DNA of 64,000 nucleotides from the NCBI GenBank assembly GCA_963668325.1, contig OY764222.1:3100001-3164000 (forward strand), written 5' to 3'. Made by a program: the position numbers and the translations under genes. Shown here one piece after another: positions 36,170 to 45,921 of this stretch. The notes below the pieces were generated by a model. It searched no databases, was not told the origin of the DNA, and was given only the letters and a program-made list of their open reading frames with translations. Position 1 is the first letter of the stretch; every line of letters begins with the position of its first letter. This stretch comes from MPNP01 sp963668325 (GTDB lineage: Bacteria; Pseudomonadota; Alphaproteobacteria; Rhodobacterales; Rhodobacteraceae).

Positions 36170-37183
36170 ATGATCAATGTTTCAGTCATAGGTTGCGGTC
36201 GAATTGGCCAAATGCATTGCAATAATATTCACCAAAGTAGCTTATTTAATTTAGTTTCAGTTTATGATGTCAATGCAACTACCATCCAAAGGTTGAATTC
36301 AACCTTACAGGTTGACATCACTCCAAGTTTGTCAGCAATCGAATCAAATGAAGATTTGCAGGCTGTAGTAATTTCCTCCTCTACCGATACACATTCAGAT
36401 TTAATTGAGCGATTTACTTCTGCCGGCAAGTATGTGTTTTGTGAAAAGCCCTTGGATTTGGATTTAGCCAGAGCTCGCCATTGCCGTGATCATGTCATGG
36501 CGAATGGAGGTAAGGTACAACTTGGTTTCAACAGACGGTTTGATCCAGGCCATTCCGCAATGAAAAAACAAATTGATGATGGTTTGATTGGCGAATTGCA
36601 TCAGGTAATAATTTCCTCAAGGGATCCAGGCATGCCTCCCAAGGAATACCTCCAGGCTTCTGGAGGAATATTTAAGGACATGACAATTCATGATTTTGAC
36701 ATAGCCAGGTATTTACTTGATGAAGAACCAGTTGAGGTTTTTGCCACTGCCGAGGCATTGGTGGACCCTGAATTGTCACAAGAGGTTAACGATTTCGACA
36801 CCACCATGGTGATAATGAAAACACTAAGTGGTAAAATGGTACATATAAACAATTCACGCAGTGCCGTATATGGTTATGATCAACGGCTGGAGGCCTTTGG
36901 TTCAAAGGGTATGCTTATATCAGGCAACAAGCGGGAAAATGAAGTACAGTATTTCTATGATACAAATACTGAGGCCGGTGCGCCCTACCTGAATTTCTTT
37001 ATTGAACGATACCAGGAAGCATATTCAAAGCAATTTGAAATTTTTGCTGAAACCATCGAAAAAGGCGGCGAGTTTCCTGTGGGAATTGAGGATGGATATC
37101 AGGCTTTACTGCTGGCTGAAACTGCCAACCGATCACTTGCGGAGAACAGGCCTGTTAAGATTTCTGAAGTTGAAAGTTGCTAG
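36170..37183 (+). CDS. Gfo/Idh/MocA dehydrogenase, inositol 2-dehydrogenase-like
   Basis: A 337-residue NAD(P)-dependent oxidoreductase. The Rossmann motif is VSVIGCGRIGQMH; the conserved E-K-P is in YVFCEKPLDLDLA; the C-terminal active-site segment is GGIFKDMTIHDFDIARYLL with the catalytic Lys/Asp/His set typical of IolG (D-M-x-I-H-D-x-D). QLGFNRRFDPG also matches inositol dehydrogenases. It probably oxidises myo-inositol or a related polyol. It diverges from the tctC-headed run, and no other iol gene is nearby, so the substrate is only inferred. Confidence 0.88.
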   Translation: MINVSVIGCGRIGQMHCNNIHQSSLFNLVSVYDVNATTIQRLNSTLQVDITPSLSAIESNEDLQAVVISSSTDTHSDLIERFTSAGKYVFCEKPLDLDLARARHCRDHVMANGGKVQLGFNRRFDPGHSAMKKQIDDGLIGELHQVIISSRDPGMPPKEYLQASGGIFKDMTIHDFDIARYLLDEEPVEVFATAEALVDPELSQEVNDFDTTMVIMKTLSGKMVHINNSRSAVYGYDQRLEAFGSKGMLISGNKRENEVQYFYDTNTEAGAPYLNFFIERYQEAYSKQFEIFAETIEKGGEFPVGIEDGYQALLLAETANRSLAENRPVKISEVESC

Positions 37184-37235
37184 ATGGGCAGGAACCAACA
37201 TTGGTTGATACCCCAATCCCTGGGGAGGGGATAAG

Positions 37236-38390
37236 CTAAGCTTCAAAATCCGAGACCTCGGTCCACCTACCTCCGTCCTTGGATGATTTAACCTGAGAAA
37301 ACACCACTTCCACCATATGCAACCCATCTTCAAATTTGGGGTAGCTTAGGGCTGACGGTTCAGGGGTCTTTCCCTCTTTTCTAGAATTGATAACCTCGGC
37401 CAAGTCCTTGTATAGGGTTGAAAAAGCTAAGGGCATGCCTTCAGGATGTCCAATGGTAACCCTGCCAGCACGATTTGCTTCATCGTAAAGGTAAGGTGCA
37501 CCCCTTTCCAGAATTTTTGTTGCTTCTCTTCCCTTGGTCCAGTACAGTTGATTGGGTTGTTCCTGTTGCCACCTCAACCCCCCGAATTCACCAAATACCT
37601 GTATGGACAATCCATGAATTCTTCCGTAAGCAAGTCCACTAACCCATTGTCTCCCAATAGTTCCATCTTGTAATCTGAACGCTGTAAGGGAGTCATCCTC
37701 CAATTCTCTGCCCGGTACTCCGACGGCAAAATCCGAGGAAACTTTTTTCACTTTCTGGCCTGTAACAAAACAAGCCAGATGCATGGCATGGCTACCCAAA
37801 TCCAAGGTAACTGCAGATATGCCAGCTTTCTCGGGATCAAAGCGCCAACCAATTCGAGGGTCATCCTCCCAATTTGATTCGGCCATAAATCCCCCAGCAA
37901 ACTGGGTAAAGATAACCCGGATTTTTCCTAAATCGCCCCTGAGAATCATTTCTCGCATTTGTCTAATCATCGGATAACCGGAATAGCCATAATTAACTCC
38001 ACAAACCCGACCCAGCTTTTCTCCTAGTTTTACAAGTTCCCGGGCTTCCTCAATAGTTATCGTAAGGGGTTTCTCGCAGAAAACATCTATCCCAGCCTCC
38101 ATAAATGCCTTACAAATTTCAAAATGAGTGTCATTTGGTGTTGCGACTGTAACAAGTTCTATCCGATCAGACCTTGCCCTTTCACCTTGCAACATTTCCT
38201 GCCAGTTGGCATAGGCCCGGTCGGGCGAAACACCAAGGCGAATACCAAATTCCTTTGCTTTCAATGGATCAATATCCAGGGCACAAGCCACAAAATCAAA
38301 TTTTTCTTCAACAGCTACCCCAGCTCTGTGGGCAAAACCAATTTGACTACCTTCGCCGCCGCCGACAATTCCCCATTTGATTTTCTTCAT
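37236..38390 (-). CDS. Gfo/Idh/MocA-family oxidoreductase
   Basis: A 384-residue NAD(P)-dependent oxidoreductase, longer than the preceding one. Motifs are KWGIVGGGEGSQIGFAHR at the N-terminus, DVFCEKPLTITIEEA (conserved E-K-P), VNYGYSGYPMIRQMREMI and SAVTLDLGSHAMHLACFV in the active-site region. The G-G-G-x-x-S-Q-I-G-x-x-H-R start is seen in sugar-oxidoreductases linked to polyol or glycoside catabolism. It converges on the IolG-like gene with about 50 bases between stops. Substrate is unknown. Confidence 0.87.
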   Translation of the reverse strand: MKKIKWGIVGGGEGSQIGFAHRAGVAVEEKFDFVACALDIDPLKAKEFGIRLGVSPDRAYANWQEMLQGERARSDRIELVTVATPNDTHFEICKAFMEAGIDVFCEKPLTITIEEARELVKLGEKLGRVCGVNYGYSGYPMIRQMREMILRGDLGKIRVIFTQFAGGFMAESNWEDDPRIGWRFDPEKAGISAVTLDLGSHAMHLACFVTGQKVKKVSSDFAVGVPGRELEDDSLTAFRLQDGTIGRQWVSGLAYGRIHGLSIQVFGEFGGLRWQQEQPNQLYWTKGREATKILERGAPYLYDEANRAGRVTIGHPEGMPLAFSTLYKDLAEVINSRKEGKTPEPSALSYPKFEDGLHMVEVVFSQVKSSKDGGRWTEVSDFEA

Positions 38391-38731
38391 TGTGATCCTT
38401 TGCTAGTTTCCAGTAAAAGTCGACCAATTATTCGACTAAATCACATAATTCAATGGTGATTTGAGATAGTTCACCAATTCTCTGACCTTTACAAAATTTT
38501 TTGTTTCTTTTCAAAACTGTAATGGGCATCCAAGGAGGTTTGATATTGACAGAATTCATTGTGAATGGCCTTAAAGTGATGAATTTAAGATATTAACTTC
38601 GTATTTCCTAGAGCCATTAACCTAGTAAAAATGCTTAAATTGATTAAATCCGAGGTTAGGCTGAATATCTAGAAGAATGATCTTGGTCTTGCCATAATTT
38701 GGTCGGAATATAATTGAGAAAACAAAATAAA
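38391..38731. other. Divergent intergenic region, no gene
   Basis: About 340 AT-rich bases between the oxidoreductase and the 2-hydroxyacid dehydrogenase. It must carry both promoters. A short dyad ATTCA-ttg-TGAAT lies near 38557, too short to be assigned. Confidence 0.4.
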
Positions 38732-39685
38732 ATGCACAAAATCCTAATAATTGAGTCACTTCATCCCGAAGCATTGAGTCTACTTGAGGAAAGAAGCGAC
38801 GTCTCTTATCAACTTCTCACAGACGTATCTGAAGAAAATGTCCTGGCAAATATTGAGGATGCCGATGCCCTGACGATCAGGGTTTCCCTATTGACAGAAA
38901 GGGCCTTGCAAAAAGGTAAAAAACTCAAGGTTGTCGCTCGTCATGGTGTTGGTTATGACAATGTTCCACTCCAAGAATGTACCCGTTTGGGTATACCTTT
39001 GGCCTTGGTTGGTTCAGTAAATTCTATAGCCGTTTCCGAACAGACGATTTACCTTATGATGGCGGTTGCCAAACTAGGAGCGATATACAACCAAGGAGTT
39101 AAGGCTGGCGATTTTGGTATCAGGCACAAATATCGCCCGATCGAGTTAAATGGCAAAAAGTTGCTAATCGTTGGTTTTGGCAAGATTGGTAAGGAAGTGG
39201 CTAGAAGAGCACAAGCACTTGGAATGGATATATTGGTTTATGATCCTTACCTACCCAATGCAGAGGATGGTTTTCCAACCCTAGCCACAATCGAAGAAGG
39301 ACTGGAGGTTGCCGATGCAGTTTCACTCCATTTGCCCTTAACAACTGATACCAAATATCTGATTGGTGAAAAGGAATTAGCCTTACTTAAAAACAATGCC
39401 ATCCTGGTAAACACGAGTCGAGGCGGTATTATCGATGAACAAGCTCTCCATGAAACCCTTGCCAAGGGCAAATTGCACGGCGTTGGATTGGATGTTTTTG
39501 AAGAAGAACCTGTATCCCCAACTAATCCGATACTTTCTCATGACAGGGTAATCGTAAGCCCCCACTCATCGGCCCTTACTGATGATACATTAAAAGCGAT
39601 GGGGATTATGACGATAAAAAATGCTTTGAATGCCATTGATGGACGCCTTGACCCTTCACTTGTTGTTAATCCCGAAGTACTGTAA
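38732..39685 (+). CDS. D-isomer-specific 2-hydroxyacid dehydrogenase
   Basis: A 317-residue NAD-dependent dehydrogenase of the phosphoglycerate/glyoxylate reductase superfamily. Visible are VVARHGVGYDNVPL (substrate-binding Arg region), the Rossmann LLIVGFGKIGKEVARRAQ, VNTSRGGIIDEQAL with the catalytic Arg, the Glu-bearing DVFEEEPVSPTNP and the catalytic His in VSPHSSALTDD. No ACT domain is present, so it is not a regulatory SerA. The open frame extends to a TTG at 38714, but the ATG at 38732 fits the family. Its position beside sugar-acid genes suggests a role with a related hydroxy acid. Confidence 0.9.
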   Translation: MHKILIIESLHPEALSLLEERSDVSYQLLTDVSEENVLANIEDADALTIRVSLLTERALQKGKKLKVVARHGVGYDNVPLQECTRLGIPLALVGSVNSIAVSEQTIYLMMAVAKLGAIYNQGVKAGDFGIRHKYRPIELNGKKLLIVGFGKIGKEVARRAQALGMDILVYDPYLPNAEDGFPTLATIEEGLEVADAVSLHLPLTTDTKYLIGEKELALLKNNAILVNTSRGGIIDEQALHETLAKGKLHGVGLDVFEEEPVSPTNPILSHDRVIVSPHSSALTDDTLKAMGIMTIKNALNAIDGRLDPSLVVNPEVL

Positions 39686-39750
39686 AATCATATTGAATTT
39701 TGCTGGTCAATTTTAGTTTTTTACGACTAAAAACTCGATTTTGACTTTTC

Positions 39751-40545
39751 ATGGCTACGGTGTACTCTTTGGTAAACCGTCGATTTTCTAACCAAGTTGG
39801 AAAGGTAAGGACAATGGACATGCCATCACCAGAACACCATTTTACTGGTCCAATGGGATCAGAGTTTTGGCGGATAACAGTTCCACCAGAAATTGTACCT
39901 GTTCTGGCAAAGGAGATTGACTGGAATAATTTCGGTCGGAGGGTGCTAATCGATCCCGTCGCCGGGATTATTTCTTGGATGAACCCTTCGGGTACACACG
40001 AGGATATTGCAGATGCAACCGACAAGATTGTTGAGCGGACATCACAGTTGTTGGGGTGCCAAGCCAAAGCCAAGAGGGGAACACGGTGGAAAGGACCGGA
40101 TGATCCAAAAAACACCGGACTGGAAGCCGACGCGGCTTTTTACATAGGGACTAATGCCAAACTCTGGGTTGATGCTTTCAGAGAAGGAGGACCGAAATAC
40201 ATAGAGGCGTTTGAAGCAGAAACTCCGCCCGATCTTGTGGTAGAAGTTGAAGTTACCCATCTTGATGCCGATAAACCCGCCCTTTATGCTAGGCTAGGGA
40301 TAAGGGAAATGTGGCGTATTGTTGGACACAAAATAACCAATCATGTCAAGGTAGAGATTCTAGATCTCCAGCAAGAAAATGGCCCGCAAGCTGTTAAGAA
40401 ATCGCAGGTGCTTGAAGGACTCACCGATTCAAACTTACCGGAAGCGTTTTGGTTGGCAAGAAGCTTGCAATATGAAGAACTTCAGGCCATGCTTCAGGAG
40501 CTACTGGTACAAGGTTCTGACCCTCAGAATGATGTCGATCTGTAA
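39751..40545 (+). CDS. Uma2-family (DUF820) putative restriction-endonuclease-like protein
   Basis: A 264-residue protein of the PD-(D/E)XK-like Uma2 family. Characteristic segments are GLEADAAFYIG (catalytic Asp), PPDLVVEVEVTHLDADKPAL with the E-V-E core, and LGIREMWRIVGHK. These proteins are abundant in cyanobacteria and also scattered in proteobacteria; nuclease activity is expected from the fold but biological role is unknown. An N-terminal stretch of about 50 residues precedes the domain; a Met at residue 22 or 24 (MDMPSPEHHF) may be the actual start. Confidence 0.8.
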   Translation: MATVYSLVNRRFSNQVGKVRTMDMPSPEHHFTGPMGSEFWRITVPPEIVPVLAKEIDWNNFGRRVLIDPVAGIISWMNPSGTHEDIADATDKIVERTSQLLGCQAKAKRGTRWKGPDDPKNTGLEADAAFYIGTNAKLWVDAFREGGPKYIEAFEAETPPDLVVEVEVTHLDADKPALYARLGIREMWRIVGHKITNHVKVEILDLQQENGPQAVKKSQVLEGLTDSNLPEAFWLARSLQYEELQAMLQELLVQGSDPQNDVDL

Positions 40546-40793
40546 TTATCATGTTGGTGTGTAAAACGAATTTCTGTTAGTCCAGGCATCACTGCTAGAA
40601 AGAACCATATTGACGGAATGCCAAGCCATTGACACCGACTAAGTATCGGATCCAAAATGTCAATCGGGGCAAAGTACAATTGGCGTGAAATGAAAAATTC
40701 CAATAGCGATAGACTTGGCTACTTCTGTGGCATATTTTGTAGGGGATAAACAAAGGACCTGAAATTTATCTCAATGTAAAAATTGGGGTAGGC

Positions 40794-43739
40794 TTATATT
40801 TTCCTATCATCGACAAGTTGGCGTTGTGCTAATTGGACAAAATGACCATTTTGGTTCATTAGATTTTCAAAATTGCCCTTCTCGACTATCTTTCCACCAT
40901 CTAAGACAAATATTTGATCAACATCTCGAACCGTACTTAATCTGTGGGCAATGAAAATACATGTGGTTTTCATGGTTCTTATTGAATTATGGACTATAGC
41001 TTGGGTTTTATTGTCCAGTGAACTTGTGGCCTCATCCATTAAGAGGATTCGGGGACGACGGACTAGGGCTCGAGCAATAAGCAATCGCTGTTTTTGACCT
41101 CCGGAAAGCCCTCCACCGTTTTCAGATAAAATTGTTCGCATACCCATTGGCATGGCCTTAATTTCCTCCTCAAGACCGACGGAACGGATAGCTTGCCAAG
41201 CATCCTCGTCAGATATTCTAGCGTAAGCGGAGATATTATTGTAAATGGTGTCAGCAAAAAGATAGCCAAACTGCATCACAATACCCATTCGGCTTCTTAC
41301 GGTAGACATATTTAAGTTATCTAAATTGTGTCCATCCAGAAAAATAGCACCAGAAGTGGGTGTTTCAAAGCCAATTAATAGCCTTAGGATAGTCGATTTT
41401 CCTGAACCTGAAGCACCAACGAACGCAACATTGCCTCCCTCAGGTATACTAAAGGATATTTCATCCAGTGCTAAGGGTAGGTCAGGTCGATACTGAAAAA
41501 CAACTGAAGAAAACTCTATGCTACCATGCAACGGTCCGGGATCAGCTTTGGGATTGGTAACATTTTTTTCCCTTGGGGTTGTTAGAACCGGATTTATCCG
41601 TTCAAAGTATGGGGTTGAAGCCGCAATTACTACGCATGCGTTGGATAAACCAGCCAAGGCCACAAGCAACATTCCCAATGCTGCATAGAATGTAATAAAT
41701 TCGGCAACTCCCAAACCATTCTCCGTGATAGAAATTGTAGCAAAAACCAAAAATACAACAATCAGGTTCAGGGGAAAGAAAACCCCGTTAAAAGCCGTGT
41801 TTCCAGTGGCCCACTTTCGGGCTGCCAGGGATTCCCGCTTTTGGGCAGCAAAAAGAGTTGCCCATTTGGCCAGGGCGTGGCTTTCGCTGTTTGCAACCCT
41901 AAGTTTAGGAAGGCCGTTGATTATTTGGTAAACCAGCCCATTGAGATCACCTTGCAGGCGGAATTCCTCGCGATGGTGATTTCTTTGGTGTAAAGAAATC
42001 CAAAAGGTAATAGCAATAAAAATTCCTGAAAATATACAGACAAAGATTGCCATAGGCCAACTGTACCAAAAAAGAAGAGACAACGCGAAAAGTGATGCAA
42101 AGGTATTCGCAAGAGCCCCAGCAACAGCCTCAGTTACCGTTTCACGGACCTTGGAAATACCGTCCGCACGGTCGGCCAAATCACCCACGGAGTAACTTTT
42201 AAAGAATAAGGTTGGGAGTGATAATAGTTTTATTAAAATCGCAGCCTGTAAACGTTCGTCGGTAAATCCTAATATACGGAGAATGGAAAATCTACCTGCT
42301 ATTATAAATACTGCGGCAGAAATAGTTCCTAAAGCCAATGCAACCAAGCCAGTTATCCACATATATTGATCATTGCGGGGTAAATAATTTGCTAACACTT
42401 GTCCAGTTATGATTGGTGATACAAGCGCGACTATACCGGCAAGGGCAGTAAAAATAATGACCAATAAGAACTCTTTTTTAAATCCCTTGAAAACCTTTAT
42501 CAGTGCTGCCGATCCACTATTAATTTGCTCTGGCAATGGCGCATACAACATCAATGCAGTTTCTTGTATTTCCCTAGCTTTTTTTTCCCTGACGGATGAA
42601 GTGGTTTGGGTTTCTGGATCGTAAATTTGATACCCACTCACAAAACCTGGTAAAAGAGCAACAGGGCTATTATCAATTTTGGTAAAACCGACAATCGCTG
42701 TCCCGGTACGTTTCCACCACTCAGGTTTCAGAACTATGCGACGGGTCCTAACACCTAACGAGCGGAAGTAAGTCATTATGTCCTCAAAGGACTTCAGTTC
42801 GGTTGCTGTTTCAGGCGGAATTTCCAAGTTTATCCCAACACTTTTAGCTACTTGGTTTATGGCACCCCACTGATGGGAAGAAAGTAACTGGGATTCTGTT
42901 TTTTTGGATTTATTTCCTGCTAATGGGGTTAATAACTCATTTACGGTTTTTTCCTGACTTTCTTCAATGGACCTTAACGAAGCAAAATATCTTTTTTTGA
43001 TTATTTCTCCACTGTTTTCCCAAATGGCCACACCATGCTTTAAAACACGGTTGTTGAATTCTTCAAACGATGGCCAAAGCTTGCCGCTGACCAAGGTAGA
43101 AGGAGTATATTCTGCAGAAACCTTTCTAGGATGATCCAAGGTTAGCCAAGTTTGAGACGTAATTGGCAACAAGGGTTCATTTTTTTCCTGAAATACTTTT
43201 TGCAGTCCGATAAATTCCAACGGTTTATCGGAAGTCACCCAAACAACATCATGATGCATTGCTATTAATGTTCCAGCAGAATATTCCACATCTGGGTCTG
43301 CCTCAATCATTTGGGCATTTCGGGGTGGAGGGTCAGAAAAACGGACCAAAAAAGAGGAAAGCTCTGTTATCCAATCATCAATCCAAATTATACTGTCGAT
43401 TCCCAATCCCTCATCAGAAGAAATTGCTTTGCGATTACCAAAAACAATCCTCGCTTCTTGGGAGGGGATAGCAATAAAGCAAAATTTAACAATTTCATTG
43501 TTTTCATTTGTATTCTCTATTGCATTAGCACCGAAGGCAGCCATACCTTCAGATAACCTGGTTACGAATGGATGGCGGTTACTAAATTTACCCCCTTTCA
43601 TTTCAACTATAAAAATATCCAAAAAACCCTTCTCAACTACTAAAAGAGTATTGGAATCATCAAGAGTAATCGGGTTGTTTGCCCCTGTAGATAGTACTTT
43701 TCCTTGGATTCGCTTGGAAATTGTGGATTCTACGGACAT
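40794..43739 (-). CDS. NHLM/NHLP-type peptide export ABC transporter, second permease/ATPase subunit
   Basis: A 981-residue fusion. The first 400 residues form a cyclic-nucleotide-binding-like or family-specific N-terminal region, then six membrane helices (about 420-710) and an ABC ATPase with Walker A GASGSGKS, signature LSGGQKQRLLIARAL, and Walker B ILLMDEATSSLDN. The layout and length match the NHLM microcin-system second ABC protein. It has no C39 peptidase. It is the last gene of the three-gene export set, four bases after the peptidase-containing exporter, and probably forms a heterodimeric exporter with it. Confidence 0.9.
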   Translation of the reverse strand: MSVESTISKRIQGKVLSTGANNPITLDDSNTLLVVEKGFLDIFIVEMKGGKFSNRHPFVTRLSEGMAAFGANAIENTNENNEIVKFCFIAIPSQEARIVFGNRKAISSDEGLGIDSIIWIDDWITELSSFLVRFSDPPPRNAQMIEADPDVEYSAGTLIAMHHDVVWVTSDKPLEFIGLQKVFQEKNEPLLPITSQTWLTLDHPRKVSAEYTPSTLVSGKLWPSFEEFNNRVLKHGVAIWENSGEIIKKRYFASLRSIEESQEKTVNELLTPLAGNKSKKTESQLLSSHQWGAINQVAKSVGINLEIPPETATELKSFEDIMTYFRSLGVRTRRIVLKPEWWKRTGTAIVGFTKIDNSPVALLPGFVSGYQIYDPETQTTSSVREKKAREIQETALMLYAPLPEQINSGSAALIKVFKGFKKEFLLVIIFTALAGIVALVSPIITGQVLANYLPRNDQYMWITGLVALALGTISAAVFIIAGRFSILRILGFTDERLQAAILIKLLSLPTLFFKSYSVGDLADRADGISKVRETVTEAVAGALANTFASLFALSLLFWYSWPMAIFVCIFSGIFIAITFWISLHQRNHHREEFRLQGDLNGLVYQIINGLPKLRVANSESHALAKWATLFAAQKRESLAARKWATGNTAFNGVFFPLNLIVVFLVFATISITENGLGVAEFITFYAALGMLLVALAGLSNACVVIAASTPYFERINPVLTTPREKNVTNPKADPGPLHGSIEFSSVVFQYRPDLPLALDEISFSIPEGGNVAFVGASGSGKSTILRLLIGFETPTSGAIFLDGHNLDNLNMSTVRSRMGIVMQFGYLFADTIYNNISAYARISDEDAWQAIRSVGLEEEIKAMPMGMRTILSENGGGLSGGQKQRLLIARALVRRPRILLMDEATSSLDNKTQAIVHNSIRTMKTTCIFIAHRLSTVRDVDQIFVLDGGKIVEKGNFENLMNQNGHFVQLAQRQLVDDRKI

Positions 43740-43743
43740 GTTA

Positions 43744-45921
43744 TCACCCAGAAATAATCAGTGCTCGGTAGGGACCATCTTCCTTGATAAGATTTTCATG
43801 CCTGCCCCGTTGGACTATATTTCCATTTTCAAGAACAATTATTTCGTCTGCGTCCCGTACAGTACTGAGTCTGTGGGCGACAATAATACAAGTGCATCCT
43901 CTTTTTCGAATGTTTAGGTCAATTTCATATTCTGTAATAGGATCAAGAGAAGCAGTTGCTTCATCCAGTATCAATATACTGGGGTCATTGGAAAACGCTC
44001 TTGCAATTTCAATCCGTTGTTTTTGGCCCCCACTAAAATTATTACCAAATTCTTCAATGGTTGTGTTGTAAAGGCCAGGTCTTACGGCCACAGTATCCTG
44101 CAATGCGGCATCACGAACCGCATTTACAATTTCACGGTCGGATACGGCCGGATTCCAAAGGGAAATATTGTCCCGGAGGTTCCCCTTAAACAGCACCACC
44201 TCCTGGTCTACATAAGAAACTACTTGGGCAAAATGTGCTTTTGGAATGCTTTGGATTTCCTTACCATCAATGCTTATAGACCCCGAATTTGGTTGAAGTA
44301 GCCCACAAATAAGTTTTGCAACTGTTGATTTTCCACTACCGGAACTACCGGTCAGTACAATTCGCTGGCCGGGTTCTACGGTTAGGTTAAAATCCTTAAT
44401 GAGGGGTGGTTCAAATTGGTTATATCCAAAGGAAACATTTTTCAGTGAGATGAAACCCCTGGAAACAGGTTGTATTTTTTCCTCTGTATTCCTGGTCCAT
44501 GTATCGGGTTTGTGCTTGAGCACATCGTCAAGGCGAACAATTTCCCCCTTCGCAGTTTGAATTTGTGAACCACACTCTACCAACCCTTCAATTGGTCGTA
44601 AAAAATTCCAGGATAGCATTTGAAATGCAATGAGACCTCCCACTGACAAGGCCCCCTCAAGAATTCTTAGACCTCCTATACCAAGTATTGTAACCGTAGA
44701 AAAACCTTTAAGCAGAAAAGGTATTGATAATAGAAAAATCATTATTTTTCCGATTTCATTCTGTGCCTGTAGGGCATTGGCATGTAATCCGGTCCAACGG
44801 GTGAAAAAACTATTTTCTATCCCACCTGCCTTCAGAGTTTCAATCATCCGTATCCCAGCAAAAGTTTCACCATCAATACGGCCCTTTTCCTTTAGCATTC
44901 GGCGATTGCTCCTATCCAGATATTGTGACATTATCTGAAGAGCAATCATGTTTATGCCCGCTAAGGCAAGGACAATAGATGCCAGGAACGGATCAATCAC
45001 AAATAGTACAACAGAGTATACAAACATTGTTAAGAGGTTTACGATATTTGTGGTTAATTGTCCGGAAATCAAATGAGCCAAATCGTCGTTTGAAGAAATC
45101 CTATTTACAATATCACCAGCAAACCTCTGACCAAAAAACGTGATTGGGAGGTTAAGGACATGGCTAATAAAACGAGTCGAAGTCACTAAGGCCAGTTTTA
45201 TTTCTAATCGTGCAATACTAATCTGTTGAAACCAAATGGTAACACCTTGGCCAATGGTTGCTATCCCCAATCCAATAACCAAAGGTATGATTAAAAATTG
45301 GTTTCCTTGAATCAAAACCTCATCAATAAAACTTTTTGTAAAAGCAGGTATTGCAATTCCTGGTGTAAGGAGCAGTAGAGTAAATAATATAATTAAAACT
45401 AACTGGGTTTTGGAATGTCCGATCCGTTCAATGAGACTAGCTACTATGCTTGGAGACTCCCCCCCCCGCTGAAAATCTTCCCCAGGAGAAAAAGCAAGGC
45501 AAACACCTGTGAAACCTTCGTCAAACTCCTCCCAGGTGATTTTCTTCTGTCCATCTGCAGGGTCGTTAATAAAGAATTGGTTTTTGTGGAACCCTTCCAA
45601 AACAACAAAATGTTTGAAGTTCCAAAAAATTATCATTGGAAATGGAAGGTCGTATAATTGGTTTGGCTCGCGGTGGAAACCAGCTGCAATTAATCCATAT
45701 GCCCGTGCAGCACTCAATATATTACTGGCCTTGCTACCGTCTCGTGAGACACCACAGCGAATACGCAGTTCTTCCAAAGGTTTCCAGCAACCATAATGAG
45801 CTAATATCATAGCAAGGCAGGCGGCACCACATTCCACTTCTTCCATTTGAAGTATTGTTGGTGTTTTTTTCCGTCCACCAACTTGAGATAGGGTTGGCTC
45901 CAAACCCCTAGAAAAACTCAT
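43744..45921 (-). CDS. NHLP-type bacteriocin exporter with C39 leader peptidase
   Basis: A 725-residue ABC exporter with an N-terminal C39 peptidase. The catalytic Cys31 lies in MEEVECGAACLAMILAHYG; the His is in NFKHFVVLEGF and the Asp in FINDPADGQ. Six membrane helices (about 165-430) and an ATPase with GSSGSGKS, FSGGQKQRIEIARAF and ILDEATASLDP follow. C39 peptidases cut after a double-Gly leader during export. A matching leader, ELSKEQLDEVSGG, exists upstream on the same strand, but its gene is disrupted. The start overlaps the HlyD-like gene's end by four bases. Confidence 0.94.
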   Translation of the reverse strand: MSFSRGLEPTLSQVGGRKKTPTILQMEEVECGAACLAMILAHYGCWKPLEELRIRCGVSRDGSKASNILSAARAYGLIAAGFHREPNQLYDLPFPMIIFWNFKHFVVLEGFHKNQFFINDPADGQKKITWEEFDEGFTGVCLAFSPGEDFQRGGESPSIVASLIERIGHSKTQLVLIILFTLLLLTPGIAIPAFTKSFIDEVLIQGNQFLIIPLVIGLGIATIGQGVTIWFQQISIARLEIKLALVTSTRFISHVLNLPITFFGQRFAGDIVNRISSNDDLAHLISGQLTTNIVNLLTMFVYSVVLFVIDPFLASIVLALAGINMIALQIMSQYLDRSNRRMLKEKGRIDGETFAGIRMIETLKAGGIENSFFTRWTGLHANALQAQNEIGKIMIFLLSIPFLLKGFSTVTILGIGGLRILEGALSVGGLIAFQMLSWNFLRPIEGLVECGSQIQTAKGEIVRLDDVLKHKPDTWTRNTEEKIQPVSRGFISLKNVSFGYNQFEPPLIKDFNLTVEPGQRIVLTGSSGSGKSTVAKLICGLLQPNSGSISIDGKEIQSIPKAHFAQVVSYVDQEVVLFKGNLRDNISLWNPAVSDREIVNAVRDAALQDTVAVRPGLYNTTIEEFGNNFSGGQKQRIEIARAFSNDPSILILDEATASLDPITEYEIDLNIRKRGCTCIIVAHRLSTVRDADEIIVLENGNIVQRGRHENLIKEDGPYRALIISG